Below, one piece after another: positions 35,213 to 45,123 of a stretch of DNA of 64,000 nt. The DNA lies in assembly GCF_001456025.1 (NCBI RefSeq), contig NZ_LMTZ01000099.1:57717-121716 (forward strand), read 5' to 3'. Numbering within the stretch: position 1 is the first letter of the stretch; each line of letters begins with the position of its first letter. The notes under the pieces were generated by a model, which saw only the letters and a program-made list of their open reading frames with translations, was not told where the DNA came from and did no database searches. This stretch comes from Mastigocoleus testarum BC008 (lineage in GTDB: Bacteria > Cyanobacteriota > Cyanobacteriia > Cyanobacteriales > Nostocaceae). Made by a program: the position numbers and the translations under genes.

Positions 35213-35731
35213 AGGACACCATTCTCAATTACCAAGGATACAAAAAAATAATGTTACTTTTTTGACCTTACTCTTACTATTAAGCAAACATTTATGAGTG
35301 TAATCAAGTAAACATTCATAATTTATGCATGAAGAGTGTATGAATTTTTACTAATTAGTAATGAAGGTGAATCTATGCTTTTTAACCTGTAACACGACTC
35401 CTTGTTTTGCGATATAAGGCTTTGACAATGTGCTAGTTAAAAGTTGATGCAAAAATCAATCAACTATATTTAAGGCGTGGGAGTGTTATATGATGCCACT
35501 TAATTACTTATGAAGAAATATATTTGTAGTAGCGCTTTAGCGCCAATGTTTGTCTATTGCGCTAAAGCGCTACTACGAACTTTATTACAAGTGTTTTACT
35601 GGATATGATATTAATCCAACAAACAACCAAATAATTATCCTAGAATTAACTGAAAACCTTTAGCAAAATCAGATATAGGTAAAATATCTGTAGCGACTTC
35701 AAAAAAGCAGGTTTTTATTTGAGAAAATAGA
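35213..35731. other. intergenic region with a perfect 18-bp inverted repeat
   Basis: GTAGTAGCGCTTTAGCGC (35526-35543) is exactly mirrored at 35559-35576 around a 15-base loop. Such GCGCTTTAGCGC palindromes are dispersed repeats in Nostocales genomes. It lies in about 520 bases without a gene. It could end the hcp transcript or be a small transposable palindrome. Confidence 0.65.
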
Positions 35732-37381
35732 TTAACCGAGACAAGCAGCTAAATCTTGGTCAGGAGTAGTAATTGGTTTAAGGTTATAATTCTCCGCTAA
35801 CAGTTTAAGGACATTAGGAGAAAAGAATGCAGGGACAGTTGGACCCAAACGAATATCTTTAATCCCTAGATATAACAAAGTTAAGAGGACAGCGATCGCT
35901 TTTTGTTCGTACCAGGAAAGAATTAGAGATAAAGGTAACTCATTAACGGTGGTGTTTAATGCTTTAGCTAATCCCAAAGCAATCTGAATTGCAGAATAAG
36001 CATCATTGCATTGACCAACATCCATGAGTCGAGGTAAACCAGCTATTTCGCCTAAATTTTTGTTGAAGAAACGGAATTTACCACAAGCAAGGGTTAAAAC
36101 TAGGCAATCTTGAGGAACTTTTTCAACTATTTCAGTATAATAATTGCGGTCTGGCTTTGCTCCATCACAACCACCAATTAGGAATAAGTGACGAATCTTA
36201 CCCGAACCAATTGCCGCTAGAACTTGATCCGCTACTCCTAAAACAGCATTGCGAGCAAATCCTGTCATTACTTGACGTGGAGGTTCATCTTCCCTAAATC
36301 CAGGTAATTCTAAAGCTCTTTGAATTACAGGCGTAAAATCTGGCGTACCTTCAGAATTCCCAGGAAGATAACTTAAACCAGCATAGCCTACTGGACCTAA
36401 TGTAAATAATTTATCCTGATATTCTTCATGGGGAGGCATTAGACAGTTAGTTGTGAGGACAATTGCACCCGGGAATTTCGCAAACTCCCTGGTTTGATTC
36501 TGCCATGCTGTACCATAATGTCCGTAGAGATGGGGATAGGTTTGTTTTAATAGAGGGTAACCATGGGCAGGAAGTAATTCACCGTGAGTATAAACAGTAA
36601 TACCAGTATTAACAGTTTGTTCTAATAAGGCTTTGAGTTGTTTTAGATCGTGTCCTGAAACTAGAATAGCTTTACCCTTTTTGGTATTGAGAGGTACCGG
36701 GGTAGGTATAGGATGACCATAAGTTTTGGTGTGTCCAGCATCAAGTAATTCCATTGTACGCAGATTAATCTTCCCAACTTCCAGAGCAAGATTGACCCAA
36801 TCATTTAAACTAAGGTCTTGACATTGAAGATTGACAAGTGCTTGATAGCAAAATTGATAAACTGCTTCATCAGCTTGTCCTAATTCTTGAGCGTGGAAAG
36901 CGTAGGAAGCGACACCTTTAATCCCATACAAAACAGTAAGTTTAAGAGAAAAAATATCTATATCAGTTCCTGATTGACTAATAAACTTGAGGCTGATATC
37001 TTGACCTTGTTCTACTAAACTAGAATTACAATCGGGTTCAAAACAAGCTAATTCCGACCAATTTTCCAATGTATTAGAAACTTGCTGAATTTGCGCTTTG
37101 AGTTTTTCCTTAATTGCGATCGCTCGTTTGATATATTCGGTAAAACGTTGTTGTTGAAAGTTAACATTTGTCATCGTCGCAAAAAGCGCTTCACAGGTAA
37201 ATAAATCTGCGACTTGAGTTTTGATTCCCAATTCACGAGCGCGTAATGCAACTTGGGCTAAACCTTGTAAACAATGAATTAATAAATCTTGAACTGCGTT
37301 CACTTGGGGACTTTTACCGCAAGCACCCCATTGATGACAACCGTTACCACTAGCTGTTTGTTCACATTGTTCGCAAAACAT
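35732..37381 (-). CDS. hcp: hybrid-cluster protein / hydroxylamine reductase
   Basis: 549 aa, normal for Hcp. The N-terminal cysteines MFCEQCEQTASGNGCHQWGA bind the cubane cluster; later segments VLTTNCLMPP, FLIGGCDGAKPDRNYYTE, VLTLACGKFRFF and GQCNDAYSAI supply ligands of the 4Fe-2O-2S hybrid cluster. Hcp reduces NO (and hydroxylamine) and limits nitrosative stress; it is cytoplasmic and oxygen-sensitive. A CRP/FNR gene is divergent upstream, and a palindromic site lies 74 bases before the start. Confidence 0.97.
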   Translation of the reverse strand: MFCEQCEQTASGNGCHQWGACGKSPQVNAVQDLLIHCLQGLAQVALRARELGIKTQVADLFTCEALFATMTNVNFQQQRFTEYIKRAIAIKEKLKAQIQQVSNTLENWSELACFEPDCNSSLVEQGQDISLKFISQSGTDIDIFSLKLTVLYGIKGVASYAFHAQELGQADEAVYQFCYQALVNLQCQDLSLNDWVNLALEVGKINLRTMELLDAGHTKTYGHPIPTPVPLNTKKGKAILVSGHDLKQLKALLEQTVNTGITVYTHGELLPAHGYPLLKQTYPHLYGHYGTAWQNQTREFAKFPGAIVLTTNCLMPPHEEYQDKLFTLGPVGYAGLSYLPGNSEGTPDFTPVIQRALELPGFREDEPPRQVMTGFARNAVLGVADQVLAAIGSGKIRHLFLIGGCDGAKPDRNYYTEIVEKVPQDCLVLTLACGKFRFFNKNLGEIAGLPRLMDVGQCNDAYSAIQIALGLAKALNTTVNELPLSLILSWYEQKAIAVLLTLLYLGIKDIRLGPTVPAFFSPNVLKLLAENYNLKPITTPDQDLAACLG

Positions 37382-37454
37382 CTCTCCCCTCTCCTACATT
37401 GATAGGTTATTGGTAGATCTATCTTTAACTGTGGAAGATATCGATATAAATTTC

Positions 37455-37468
37455 CTTGACTTAAGTCA
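37455..37468. promoter_or_regulatory. CRP/FNR-type operator upstream of hcp
   Basis: TTGACTTAAGTCAA is a perfect 14-bp palindrome of the TTGAC-N4-GTCAA form bound by FNR/NtcA/HcpR-type regulators, in the hcp promoter region. The divergent CRP/FNR gene is the obvious candidate to bind it. Confidence 0.75.
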
Positions 37469-37499
37469 AATCTTGTTAAACTTCTGGCAGATAATAAAA

Positions 37500-37853
37500 T
37501 TAGATATAGCATTACGTAATTAGTTTAAGGTATTTATTAATACTTAAAGCTATGAGTAGTATCCTTTTGGTCGCCCTACGGGCGCGTTCTGTTTTGTTAG
37601 CAAAGCTATTTTGACTTATGTCCTACGGACACGCATTAACGCAGTGTGACGCGTTCATAAAGTGTTAGCAAGGCGGGGCGTAAGCACAGACACTTCAGTG
37701 TCTACAGCGTCATAACCTATAGCTGCGCTACCTACGGATCCGGTACGCTTACGCTAGGTGCGGATGACTTATGTCCTACGGACACGCTATGCTAACGACT
37801 TACACGTAGCGCTATACATCTTTGTTCTTCGATAAATCTTTTAGTTAGTTCAG
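37500..37853. repeat. dispersed palindromic repeats between hcp and its regulator
   Basis: A mosaic of short repeats: GTCGCCCTACGGGCGCG (about 37570), ATGTCCTACGGACACGC twice (near 37620 and 37770), ACACTTCAGTGTCTACAG. These are common small palindromes in filamentous cyanobacteria. No gene is seen. They separate the operator from the regulator gene. Confidence 0.6.
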
Positions 37854-38549
37854 ATGGTACAAGAGCATCAAGATTGGCAGCAATTTTTATCTCAGACCCA
37901 ATTATTTCAAGGAATTTCTCCACAAGAGATTGAAGTAGTTAATCAAATTGTAGTTTATAAGACTTTTTCCAAGGGAGAAAATATTTTTTGGGAAGGAGAA
38001 CCTTGCGATGGATTTTATTTAATCAAAAAGGGAAAAGTTAAAATATTTCAGATGTCTAGCTTGGGAAAAGAACAGATTTTACATATCTTTGAAACAGGAG
38101 GACATTTTGCTGAAGTATCTGCTTTTGACGGTAAATGTTTCCCGGCTTCAGCTATTGCTATAACGAAAACAGAATTATTATTTTTTCCCCGCTCTGATTT
38201 TCTCACGCTTCTGGAGAAATATCCAACTTTAGCAATTAATATGTTAGCTACTTTTGCCCGTCATCTCAGACGATTTGCCCGTTTAGTTGAAGATTTATCC
38301 CTCAAAGAAGTCCCAGCCAGGTTAGCTGTTTACTTGCTAGATTTAAGAGAAAGTCATGGTAATATTGGCATGATCCAATTAGATATCTCTAAAAGTCAGC
38401 TAGCAGCTTTGTTGGGAACTATCCCAGAAACATTATCACGAGTATTTTATAAATTAAGTTCTGAGGGTTTAATTGCCATCCATGGTTCTGAAATTCAACT
38501 GTTAGATTTGGAGGGCTTAAAAGTTCTAGCAACAGGTAAAAGGTTTTGA
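37854..38549 (+). CDS. CRP/FNR-family transcriptional regulator
   Basis: 231 aa. N-terminal cyclic-nucleotide-binding-type barrel (LFQGISPQEIEVVNQIVVYK, FYLIKKGKVKIFQ, GGHFAEVSAFDG), dimerisation helix, then helix-turn-helix SKSQLAALLGTIPETLSRVF. There is no FNR-type cluster of four N-terminal cysteines, so it is DNR/HcpR-like and may sense NO through haem or another route (inference). Divergent from hcp and presumably its activator. Confidence 0.9.
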   Translation: MVQEHQDWQQFLSQTQLFQGISPQEIEVVNQIVVYKTFSKGENIFWEGEPCDGFYLIKKGKVKIFQMSSLGKEQILHIFETGGHFAEVSAFDGKCFPASAIAITKTELLFFPRSDFLTLLEKYPTLAINMLATFARHLRRFARLVEDLSLKEVPARLAVYLLDLRESHGNIGMIQLDISKSQLAALLGTIPETLSRVFYKLSSEGLIAIHGSEIQLLDLEGLKVLATGKRF

Positions 38550-38930
38550 TATGAGAAAATTATCCCGTATATAAATCTATTTATATTTATTGATATTTAT
38601 ATTTATTGATATTGATATTTACTGAAAATTTATATTGACTTTAATTGAAACATAGTATTCCCTTAACCCAAAAATTGACACCTAGTTCGCATAATGATCT
38701 TCAGAACCTAATTTTTCTCAGAGGCTAAAACTAAGTATAAATTCTCAACAAATTTACAATTGATTTCTTAGTAAATACCCCATAGAGCTAACTTTTACAA
38801 CTATCAATCGAACAATTTTCCTTCCTCCCTTGCTTCTGGTTTTCTATCTAGATGCTAGTGGAGAAGCTGTGAAGTGCAAAAATTCCTAAACTTACGTGTC
38901 TTGCATCGAAATTAAATTCAGGGAAGATTC
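38550..38930. other. intergenic region
   Basis: 380 AT-rich bases with short repeats of TATTTATTGATATT near 38570-38625. The promoter of the large phosphatase gene should lie here. Confidence 0.4.
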
Positions 38931-41900
38931 ATGGCAAAAAATAATGTAATTTTTATCCATCCGGATGGTACCAGTCCTTCTCATTTTGCTGCAGGACGTT
39001 TTGTCAAAGAAGGGCCAGATGGACGCCTTAACTGGGATAAGATGACTGAGGCTGGAGTCTATCTGGGACATATCAAAGACCGTCTTGTTTCTACTTCGAA
39101 TGCAGGAGCGGTAGTTCATGCTTATGGAACAAAACCTTTTGCTGGTTCCTATGGTTTGGATGAAAATGGTAATCCGGTAGAGTCACTTTCTTTTAAGTCG
39201 GGAGCGGCTGATGAAAGTGGTTTGACCATTATGGAAGAAGCGATCGCTGCAGGTAAAGCAACTGCTGTAATTAACTCTGGGTTTATCGCCGAACCAGGTA
39301 CTGGGGTATTTCTCGCCGATGCAGAAAGTCGCAATGATGTGGCGGAAATTACGGCTGAAATTGTTGAGTCGGGAGTAAATATTATTCTCGGTGGTGGGGA
39401 AATCCATTATTTACCGGAAGGAACTGTTGGACAGTTTGGTGAAGAGGGTATCCGTACCGACGGACGCAATTTAATTGAGGAAGCCAAAGAGTTAGGTTAT
39501 ACAGTCGTCTTTACTCGGGAAGAACTGCAAAATTTACCCCAAGGTACTAGTAAAGTATTGGGTATTTTTGCAGCAGAAGATACCTATAATGACACCACTG
39601 AAGAAGCAAACGCAGCCCAGGGACTAGAAAACTACGGTCAACCAGGAAACGAAAATCCCCCTACAGTAGGGGAAATGTTAGAAGCTGCTTTACCGATTCT
39701 GGATCAAGATCCAGATGGTTTTTATGTAGTTTTGGAAGAAGAAGGTAGCGATAATTTCCCTAACAATAATAATGCTCGGGGTGCGATCGAAGCAGTTTTA
39801 CGGGCGGATGAGGCTATTGGTGTTGCTCAAGATTTCATTGATAAGACAGATCCTAATACTTTATTAATTACTGCAGCTGATAGCGATGCGGGTGGTTTGG
39901 AAGTTGATGATACCGAACCCGATCTAGTCGGAACTGTGGGAGTTAACCCCACCCAAGATGACCGCAGCGACGCCATTGAAGTACCCCGCGACGGTCAAAG
40001 TGGTCGTAACACCGAGCCTTTTGTTTCTGCATCCAACGCTTTTGGGAAAGAATTACCTTTTGGTGTGAGTTATGTCGGTACCCCTGATTTTGCAGGTAGT
40101 ATTGTCGCAAAAACCTACGGTTTAAATTCTGAAGAGTTACCCAGTACTTTGGATAACACCGATATTTACCGATTGATGTACCAAACTTTATTTGAGGAGG
40201 AATTACCCCAAGCAGTTCCAGCACCGTTACCCGAAAGAGCGCCGGAAGCAACTAAAGATACTGGAAATGTAATTTTTATCCATCCAGACGGAACCAGTCC
40301 TTCCCATTATGCTGCTGGACGCTTTGCTAAGGAAGGTCCAGACGGACGTTTAAATTGGGATAAGATGTCTGATGCTGGGGTATATCTGGGACATATTAAA
40401 GATAGATTAGTTTCTACTTCTAATGCAGGAGCAGTAGTTCACGCTTTTGGTGTCAAACCTCAAGCAAACTCCTATGGCTTGGATGAAGAAGGTAACCCCG
40501 TGACTTCCCTTTCCGGGAAAGAGGGAAAGACCATCATGGAGGAAGCTATAGACGCAGGAAAAGCGGTTGCAGTCATCAACTCTGGTTTTATTGCTGAACC
40601 TGGTACTGGTGTCTTTTTATCCGATACAGAAGACCGCAGTAATGTTGCTGAAATTACTGAAGAAATTCTTTTTTCTGGTGCTAATGTCATCCTCGGTGGT
40701 GGAGAAATTCATTATTTACCAGAAGGAACTGTTGGAAAGTTTGGTGAAGAAGGTATTCGCACCGATGGACGTAACTTAATTGAAGAAGCAAAAGAATTAG
40801 GTTATACAGTTGTCTTTACTCGGGAAGAATTGCAAAGTCTACCCAAGGGTAGTAGTAAAGTTTTAGGTATTTTCGCAGCGGAAGATACTTACAACGATAC
40901 TACCGAAGAAGCCAATGCTGCTGAGGGACTTGATAACTACGGTCAACCTGGAAACGAAAATCCGCCCACAGTAGCAGAAATGCTGGAGGTTGCTTTACCA
41001 ATAGTTTCTCAAGATAAAGATGGCTTCTTTGTAGTTTTGGAAGAAGAAGGTAGTGATAATTTCCCCAATAATAATAACGCTAGAGGGACAATAGAGGCAG
41101 TTTTGCGGGCGGATGAAGCTATTGGTGTAGCAATGGACTACATCGAGAAAAATGACCCCAATACTTTGTTGTTAACCGCAGCTGATAGCGATGGAGGTGG
41201 TTTAGAGGTAGATGATACCGACCCCGAAAAAGTTGGAACTATCTCAGTTAACCCTACCGAAGCAGACCGCAGCGATGCAATTGAAGTACCCCTCGACGGT
41301 CAAAATGGTCGTAATACTGAACCTTTTATTTCTGCACCCAATGCAGAGGGTGAAGAATTCCCATTTGGCGTTGGTTATACCGGTACCCCCGATGTTGCAG
41401 GTAGTATCGTCACAAAAGCCCACGGTTTAAACGCAGATTTACTGCCTTCCACAGCCGATAATACAGATATGTATCGGTTAATGTACCGGACTTTGTTTGG
41501 AGTTGCTCCAGAAGAAGTAGCTCAGGGAGATGGGGGTAATTTAGTTGGGGGTACTCCTGGAGACGATTTAGTAATTCCCGGACTCAAAGGCGAATTTGAT
41601 GGTAAAGACGATACATTATTTACTGGTGCGGGTAATGACGAAGTAGATCTCCAAGCAGGTAACTCAGCAAATATTGGTAATAATCGTATCGATTTGGGTA
41701 GTGGAGACGATATCATTTCTGTGAGTAAAGGCGATCGGGTCTTTGGTGGTGCAGGAAACGACGTTTTCGATGCAACCGATGCAATGGGTGGTAACCGGAT
41801 GTCCGGTGGGAAAGGTGATGATATCTTCTTTCTGGGTAAAAAAGACCGCGCTTTAGGTGGTAACGATCTAGATAAATTCTTTGTTCAATCCGGTGGTGAT

Positions 41901-42161
41901 AATCTCATCGCTGGTGGTGAAGGTGCAGACCAATTTTGGATCGTCAGTGGTGAATTACCCAAAGATGCAAATACAGTTCTCGATTTTGAAGTTGGAACTG
42001 ATGTAATTGGTATCTTAGGTAGTGAAAGTTTGGGAATATCTACAGACACCTTAGAACTTAAAGAGATTGATGGTAATACCGATATCTTCTTTAATAACCA
42101 GAAGCTAGCAGAAATTAACGGCGTCACTGGCTTGAGTGATAGCAGTTTTGTTTTTGCTTAA
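38931..42161 (+). CDS. tandem alkaline-phosphatase-like protein with RTX-type C-terminus
   Basis: 1076 aa. Two copies of one domain: residues about 5-428 and 446-870, both starting NVIFIHPDGTSPSH and sharing VYLGHIKDRLVSTSNAGAVV, FIAEPGTGVFL, ILGGGEIHYLPEGTVG, VLEEEGSDNFPNNNNA. They fit the PhoA superfamily: Asp in HPDG, Ser/Thr nucleophile region STSNAG, Glu in EEEGSDN, Asp in TAADSD, though the usual DH pair after TA is DS. Residues about 877-1076 are Gly/Asp-rich RTX-like repeats (GAGNDEVDL, GSGDDIIS, GGAGNDVFD, GGKGDDIFF) that bind Ca2+ and signal type I secretion. There is no N-terminal signal peptide, as expected for that route. Confidence 0.9.
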   Translation: MAKNNVIFIHPDGTSPSHFAAGRFVKEGPDGRLNWDKMTEAGVYLGHIKDRLVSTSNAGAVVHAYGTKPFAGSYGLDENGNPVESLSFKSGAADESGLTIMEEAIAAGKATAVINSGFIAEPGTGVFLADAESRNDVAEITAEIVESGVNIILGGGEIHYLPEGTVGQFGEEGIRTDGRNLIEEAKELGYTVVFTREELQNLPQGTSKVLGIFAAEDTYNDTTEEANAAQGLENYGQPGNENPPTVGEMLEAALPILDQDPDGFYVVLEEEGSDNFPNNNNARGAIEAVLRADEAIGVAQDFIDKTDPNTLLITAADSDAGGLEVDDTEPDLVGTVGVNPTQDDRSDAIEVPRDGQSGRNTEPFVSASNAFGKELPFGVSYVGTPDFAGSIVAKTYGLNSEELPSTLDNTDIYRLMYQTLFEEELPQAVPAPLPERAPEATKDTGNVIFIHPDGTSPSHYAAGRFAKEGPDGRLNWDKMSDAGVYLGHIKDRLVSTSNAGAVVHAFGVKPQANSYGLDEEGNPVTSLSGKEGKTIMEEAIDAGKAVAVINSGFIAEPGTGVFLSDTEDRSNVAEITEEILFSGANVILGGGEIHYLPEGTVGKFGEEGIRTDGRNLIEEAKELGYTVVFTREELQSLPKGSSKVLGIFAAEDTYNDTTEEANAAEGLDNYGQPGNENPPTVAEMLEVALPIVSQDKDGFFVVLEEEGSDNFPNNNNARGTIEAVLRADEAIGVAMDYIEKNDPNTLLLTAADSDGGGLEVDDTDPEKVGTISVNPTEADRSDAIEVPLDGQNGRNTEPFISAPNAEGEEFPFGVGYTGTPDVAGSIVTKAHGLNADLLPSTADNTDMYRLMYRTLFGVAPEEVAQGDGGNLVGGTPGDDLVIPGLKGEFDGKDDTLFTGAGNDEVDLQAGNSANIGNNRIDLGSGDDIISVSKGDRVFGGAGNDVFDATDAMGGNRMSGGKGDDIFFLGKKDRALGGNDLDKFFVQSGGDNLIAGGEGADQFWIVSGELPKDANTVLDFEVGTDVIGILGSESLGISTDTLELKEIDGNTDIFFNNQKLAEINGVTGLSDSSFVFA

Positions 42162-42200
42162 TTACTGGTAATTGGTAATGGGTAATGGGTTTTTCTCATT
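42162..42200. repeat. heptamer repeat relic
   Basis: ACTGGTAATTGGTAATGGGT: a few copies of the (T)TGGTAA heptamer found in 114 copies at 60450-61247. Confidence 0.6.
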
Positions 42201-42273
42201 ACTCATCACCGGAGCCAGTAGCAGTAAGGTAGATGTGTTAAAAATAAACAAATAAAAAGTATTGCAAAGCATT

Positions 42274-43008
42274 TTACCGGCTTTGTTCTTGTAAATAAGG
42301 TACGCTGCTACGTACCATATGGGCTTCATCTGAAGCTAACCAAGCCACATAATCGCCAATTTCATCTGCGGTAATCCATTCCGGTTTTGCTTCTTTTGTT
42401 GCGCGGGTGTTTACCAAGCTATTAATCATTACTTCGTTAATACGAACTCCGCTATCTTTCATTTCTTCCATTAGTACCTTCGCCATCATTAGTTGTCCTG
42501 CTGCTGGAATTGCCACTAAACTGTAGTTGGGAATGGTATTCTCGGCAGCAGAGCCACCCAAGAAAGTGTAACTACTACTTTTAGTTTTAGTTAGTACGGG
42601 TAAAAAAGTACGAGCGCAGACGAAATGGGTAGTTAAATTTGTCAATATATATTTCTCCCAATCCTCCATCGATACCTGGATCATGGGAACCCCATCTTTC
42701 CAAGTTCCACCAATGGAAGCAACCACAGCATCGAGACGATCTGACTTTTGGAGGATTTGATCGCGAAGCTTTTCGGCGCTATCAATATCTCCCAAACTCC
42801 CAACGATGGGAATAAATTTATTGTCTGTTATTTCTCCTAAGCGATCGCGTAATGCATCGAGTTTTTCTTGCTTGCGAGAGGTCGTAATTACTGTTGCACC
42901 TGCTTTAAGAAAAGAACGCACAATTCCTTCACCTACATTACCAGCACCACCGGCAATAAACGCAATTTTTCCTTCTAGTTTTACCATCTTGTTTTCCTTT
43001 AAAATCAA
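42274..43008 (-). CDS. short-chain dehydrogenase/reductase
   Basis: 244 aa. NAD(P)-binding GGAGNVGEGIVRSF, then AVVASIGGTWKDG in place of NNAG. The catalytic area is unusual: TFLGGSAAENTIPNYSLVAI lacks the normal Y-x-x-x-K pattern (Y-S-L-V-A instead). It is probably an atypical SDR; an oxidoreductase role is uncertain. Four bases from the next SDR in the same direction. Confidence 0.85.
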   Translation of the reverse strand: MILKENKMVKLEGKIAFIAGGAGNVGEGIVRSFLKAGATVITTSRKQEKLDALRDRLGEITDNKFIPIVGSLGDIDSAEKLRDQILQKSDRLDAVVASIGGTWKDGVPMIQVSMEDWEKYILTNLTTHFVCARTFLPVLTKTKSSSYTFLGGSAAENTIPNYSLVAIPAAGQLMMAKVLMEEMKDSGVRINEVMINSLVNTRATKEAKPEWITADEIGDYVAWLASDEAHMVRSSVPYLQEQSR

Positions 43009-43011
43009 GTA

Positions 43012-43746
43012 TTAAACAATTCCACCATTCGCTCGAATACTTTGTCCTGTAATCCAGTGAGCATCATCCGATACCAACATTGCAACAGCATTTGCTACAT
43101 CTTCAGGTTCACCCAAACGATTCAACGGTGTTTGAGCAATCAGTTGATTCACTTGTTCTTCACCTAAAACCAAACCATCGGTATCTGTAACCCCTGGTGA
43201 AACAGTATTAACTGTAATACCCCTTTCTCCTAACTCTTTCGCCAAACAAGCACTAAACTGTTCAATTGCAGATTTACATCCGGAATATGCTCCGCCTGCA
43301 GGAATCGGCATTACCGTGCCACTAGTAGAAATACTGACAATACGTCCCCCATCTGCCATATGTTTTGCGGCTTCCTGAAGGGCAAAATATACTCCCCGCG
43401 TAATATCAAACATACTGTCGTATTCTTCTAGCGTCATTTTCGCCGTAGGTTGGAAGATGTTTTTACTGGCTGCATTATTAACTAAAATGTCAATTTTGCC
43501 AAAGTGTTCCAATGTTTGCTCGAATAAACCACGCACGCTATCAATTTCTTTAACATTGACTTGAAGTGCTATCGCATTACTACCATTCGCTTTAATTTTT
43601 TCTACAACCTCTTGCGCTTTATCCTGACTATTGTGATAAGTAACAACAACCGTTGCACCGTCACGCCCTAGTCTCTGGGCTATAGCGCGACCAATTCCAC
43701 GAGATGAGCCTGTGATAATTGCAACTTTGCTTGCAAGTGATCTCAT
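43012..43746 (-). CDS. SDR-family oxidoreductase (FabG-like)
   Basis: 244 aa. TGSSRGIGRAIA cofactor motif, NNAASKN, catalytic Ser in VSISTSG, Y-x-x-x-K in YSGCKSAIEQ, and C-terminal WITGQSIRANGGIV. NADPH-dependent reduction of a carbonyl compound is likely; the substrate is unknown. Closely related to the SDR at 45787-46518. Confidence 0.92.
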   Translation of the reverse strand: MRSLASKVAIITGSSRGIGRAIAQRLGRDGATVVVTYHNSQDKAQEVVEKIKANGSNAIALQVNVKEIDSVRGLFEQTLEHFGKIDILVNNAASKNIFQPTAKMTLEEYDSMFDITRGVYFALQEAAKHMADGGRIVSISTSGTVMPIPAGGAYSGCKSAIEQFSACLAKELGERGITVNTVSPGVTDTDGLVLGEEQVNQLIAQTPLNRLGEPEDVANAVAMLVSDDAHWITGQSIRANGGIV

Positions 43747-43855
43747 AATTTTTCCTCTATTTGAAATCTAATATTTGCAATCTAATATCTGAAATCTAAT
43801 ACTTGAAATCTGAATTACTGCCCCCTTCTGACTTTATATTTCTGACTTCGGTGAA

Positions 43856-45067
43856 TTAAGACTGTCCTGCTGTGCTCCCAATTAATCGACAAATTTGCTT
43901 TCTGGATGTCCATAACACAGCACCTAGTACCAGCAGCAAAACCCCGGCTAAAGCATAGGTAGCAGTCAATCCAACCCCCTGACTTATAGGTTGAGACACA
44001 ATCGGGGAAAGAAATTGTCCGAGGAAGAAGAAAGTTGTTAACCCCCCTAATACTCGTCCCCGTAACTCGTCAGATACTTCTGTAGATGTCCATACGTTCA
44101 AATTCGGCATCAACAAACCCAGCCCTAATCCAGTGGGAATTAATACCAGTAGTATTAGCCAGTAAGTACTCACTAAACCAATACCGACATAACCCAAACC
44201 CATCAGACCAAAGGCGATCGCCAAAATGCTGATGAAATTGAATTTTTGCTTAACTCTACCGTAATTCATCGAAGCGATCGCGCTAAACAAAGTCGCAAAA
44301 GCGATCGCTAAACCGCTTTGAGTCGCATCGGCGTTAGCTATCTGTCCCAAATAGAACGGCATTTGTACCGGAATTAGATAGAAGACAATCTGCATCAGTA
44401 GTGCCGAAGCATAAATCAACACTAATAGCTTTACAGGTAAGCCCGATGCAGTTGTTTCCCCGGCTTGATTCCCATTCGAAATACTTGTTTTATCCCGTTG
44501 CGGCTCAAACAAAAATAAAATCATCGTTGGTAACAACAACCACGACATTGAGTAAATCAAAAACGGTAAGCGCCAGTTGAGATCGGCAATGAATCCGCCT
44601 ACAGAGAGAAATAGCACGCCACCTAAGCCCATAAAAGCAGCTTGCAGTCCCATGAAGTTAGCCCGTTTATCGCCAGTGTAGTAATCTGCAATTAGAGTTG
44701 TGGCACTAACCATGATACCTGCCACAGCTAGTCCCAACAGCGCCCGTCCACCCAAAATTGCAAATAGGGAATTAAGGAGAAAGCCTGAACCCCCTGCAAA
44801 TCCGTACAAAACAGCAGAACCAATTAGTAGGGGTTTACGCCCAATACTATCTACCATTTGTCCTGCAATTGGCGAACCAATAACGATAAATAAAGCTGGG
44901 ATAGTTAGTACGAGTCGAACCCAAAATTCAACGTTTGTGACATCGGAAAAGTGTTCTTGCATAGCAGGTAAGGACGGCGCAATAGTTGCACCAGACATAA
45001 CTGTCAAGGTACTTGCCAGCAACAAAGTTAATTTAATCAGCCAAGAGTCAGGAGTTTGTCTAGGCAT
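43856..45067 (-). CDS. MFS efflux transporter
   Basis: 403 aa with about 12 transmembrane segments. The motif between helices 2 and 3 is GQMVDSIGRKPLLIGSAVLY (G-x-x-x-D-x-x-G-R-[KR] type). An extended hydrophilic loop lies between helices 6 and 7 (EPQRDKTSISNGNQAGETTA). Drug/H+ antiporter-like. It sits among SDR and monooxygenase genes, so it may export their product. Confidence 0.92.
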   Translation of the reverse strand: MPRQTPDSWLIKLTLLLASTLTVMSGATIAPSLPAMQEHFSDVTNVEFWVRLVLTIPALFIVIGSPIAGQMVDSIGRKPLLIGSAVLYGFAGGSGFLLNSLFAILGGRALLGLAVAGIMVSATTLIADYYTGDKRANFMGLQAAFMGLGGVLFLSVGGFIADLNWRLPFLIYSMSWLLLPTMILFLFEPQRDKTSISNGNQAGETTASGLPVKLLVLIYASALLMQIVFYLIPVQMPFYLGQIANADATQSGLAIAFATLFSAIASMNYGRVKQKFNFISILAIAFGLMGLGYVGIGLVSTYWLILLVLIPTGLGLGLLMPNLNVWTSTEVSDELRGRVLGGLTTFFFLGQFLSPIVSQPISQGVGLTATYALAGVLLLVLGAVLWTSRKQICRLIGSTAGQS

Positions 45068-45123
45068 AAATAATAATAAAGCAATGCTTTACGTTTGATT
45101 GCCAAGTCTTGAAAAACAACTAA

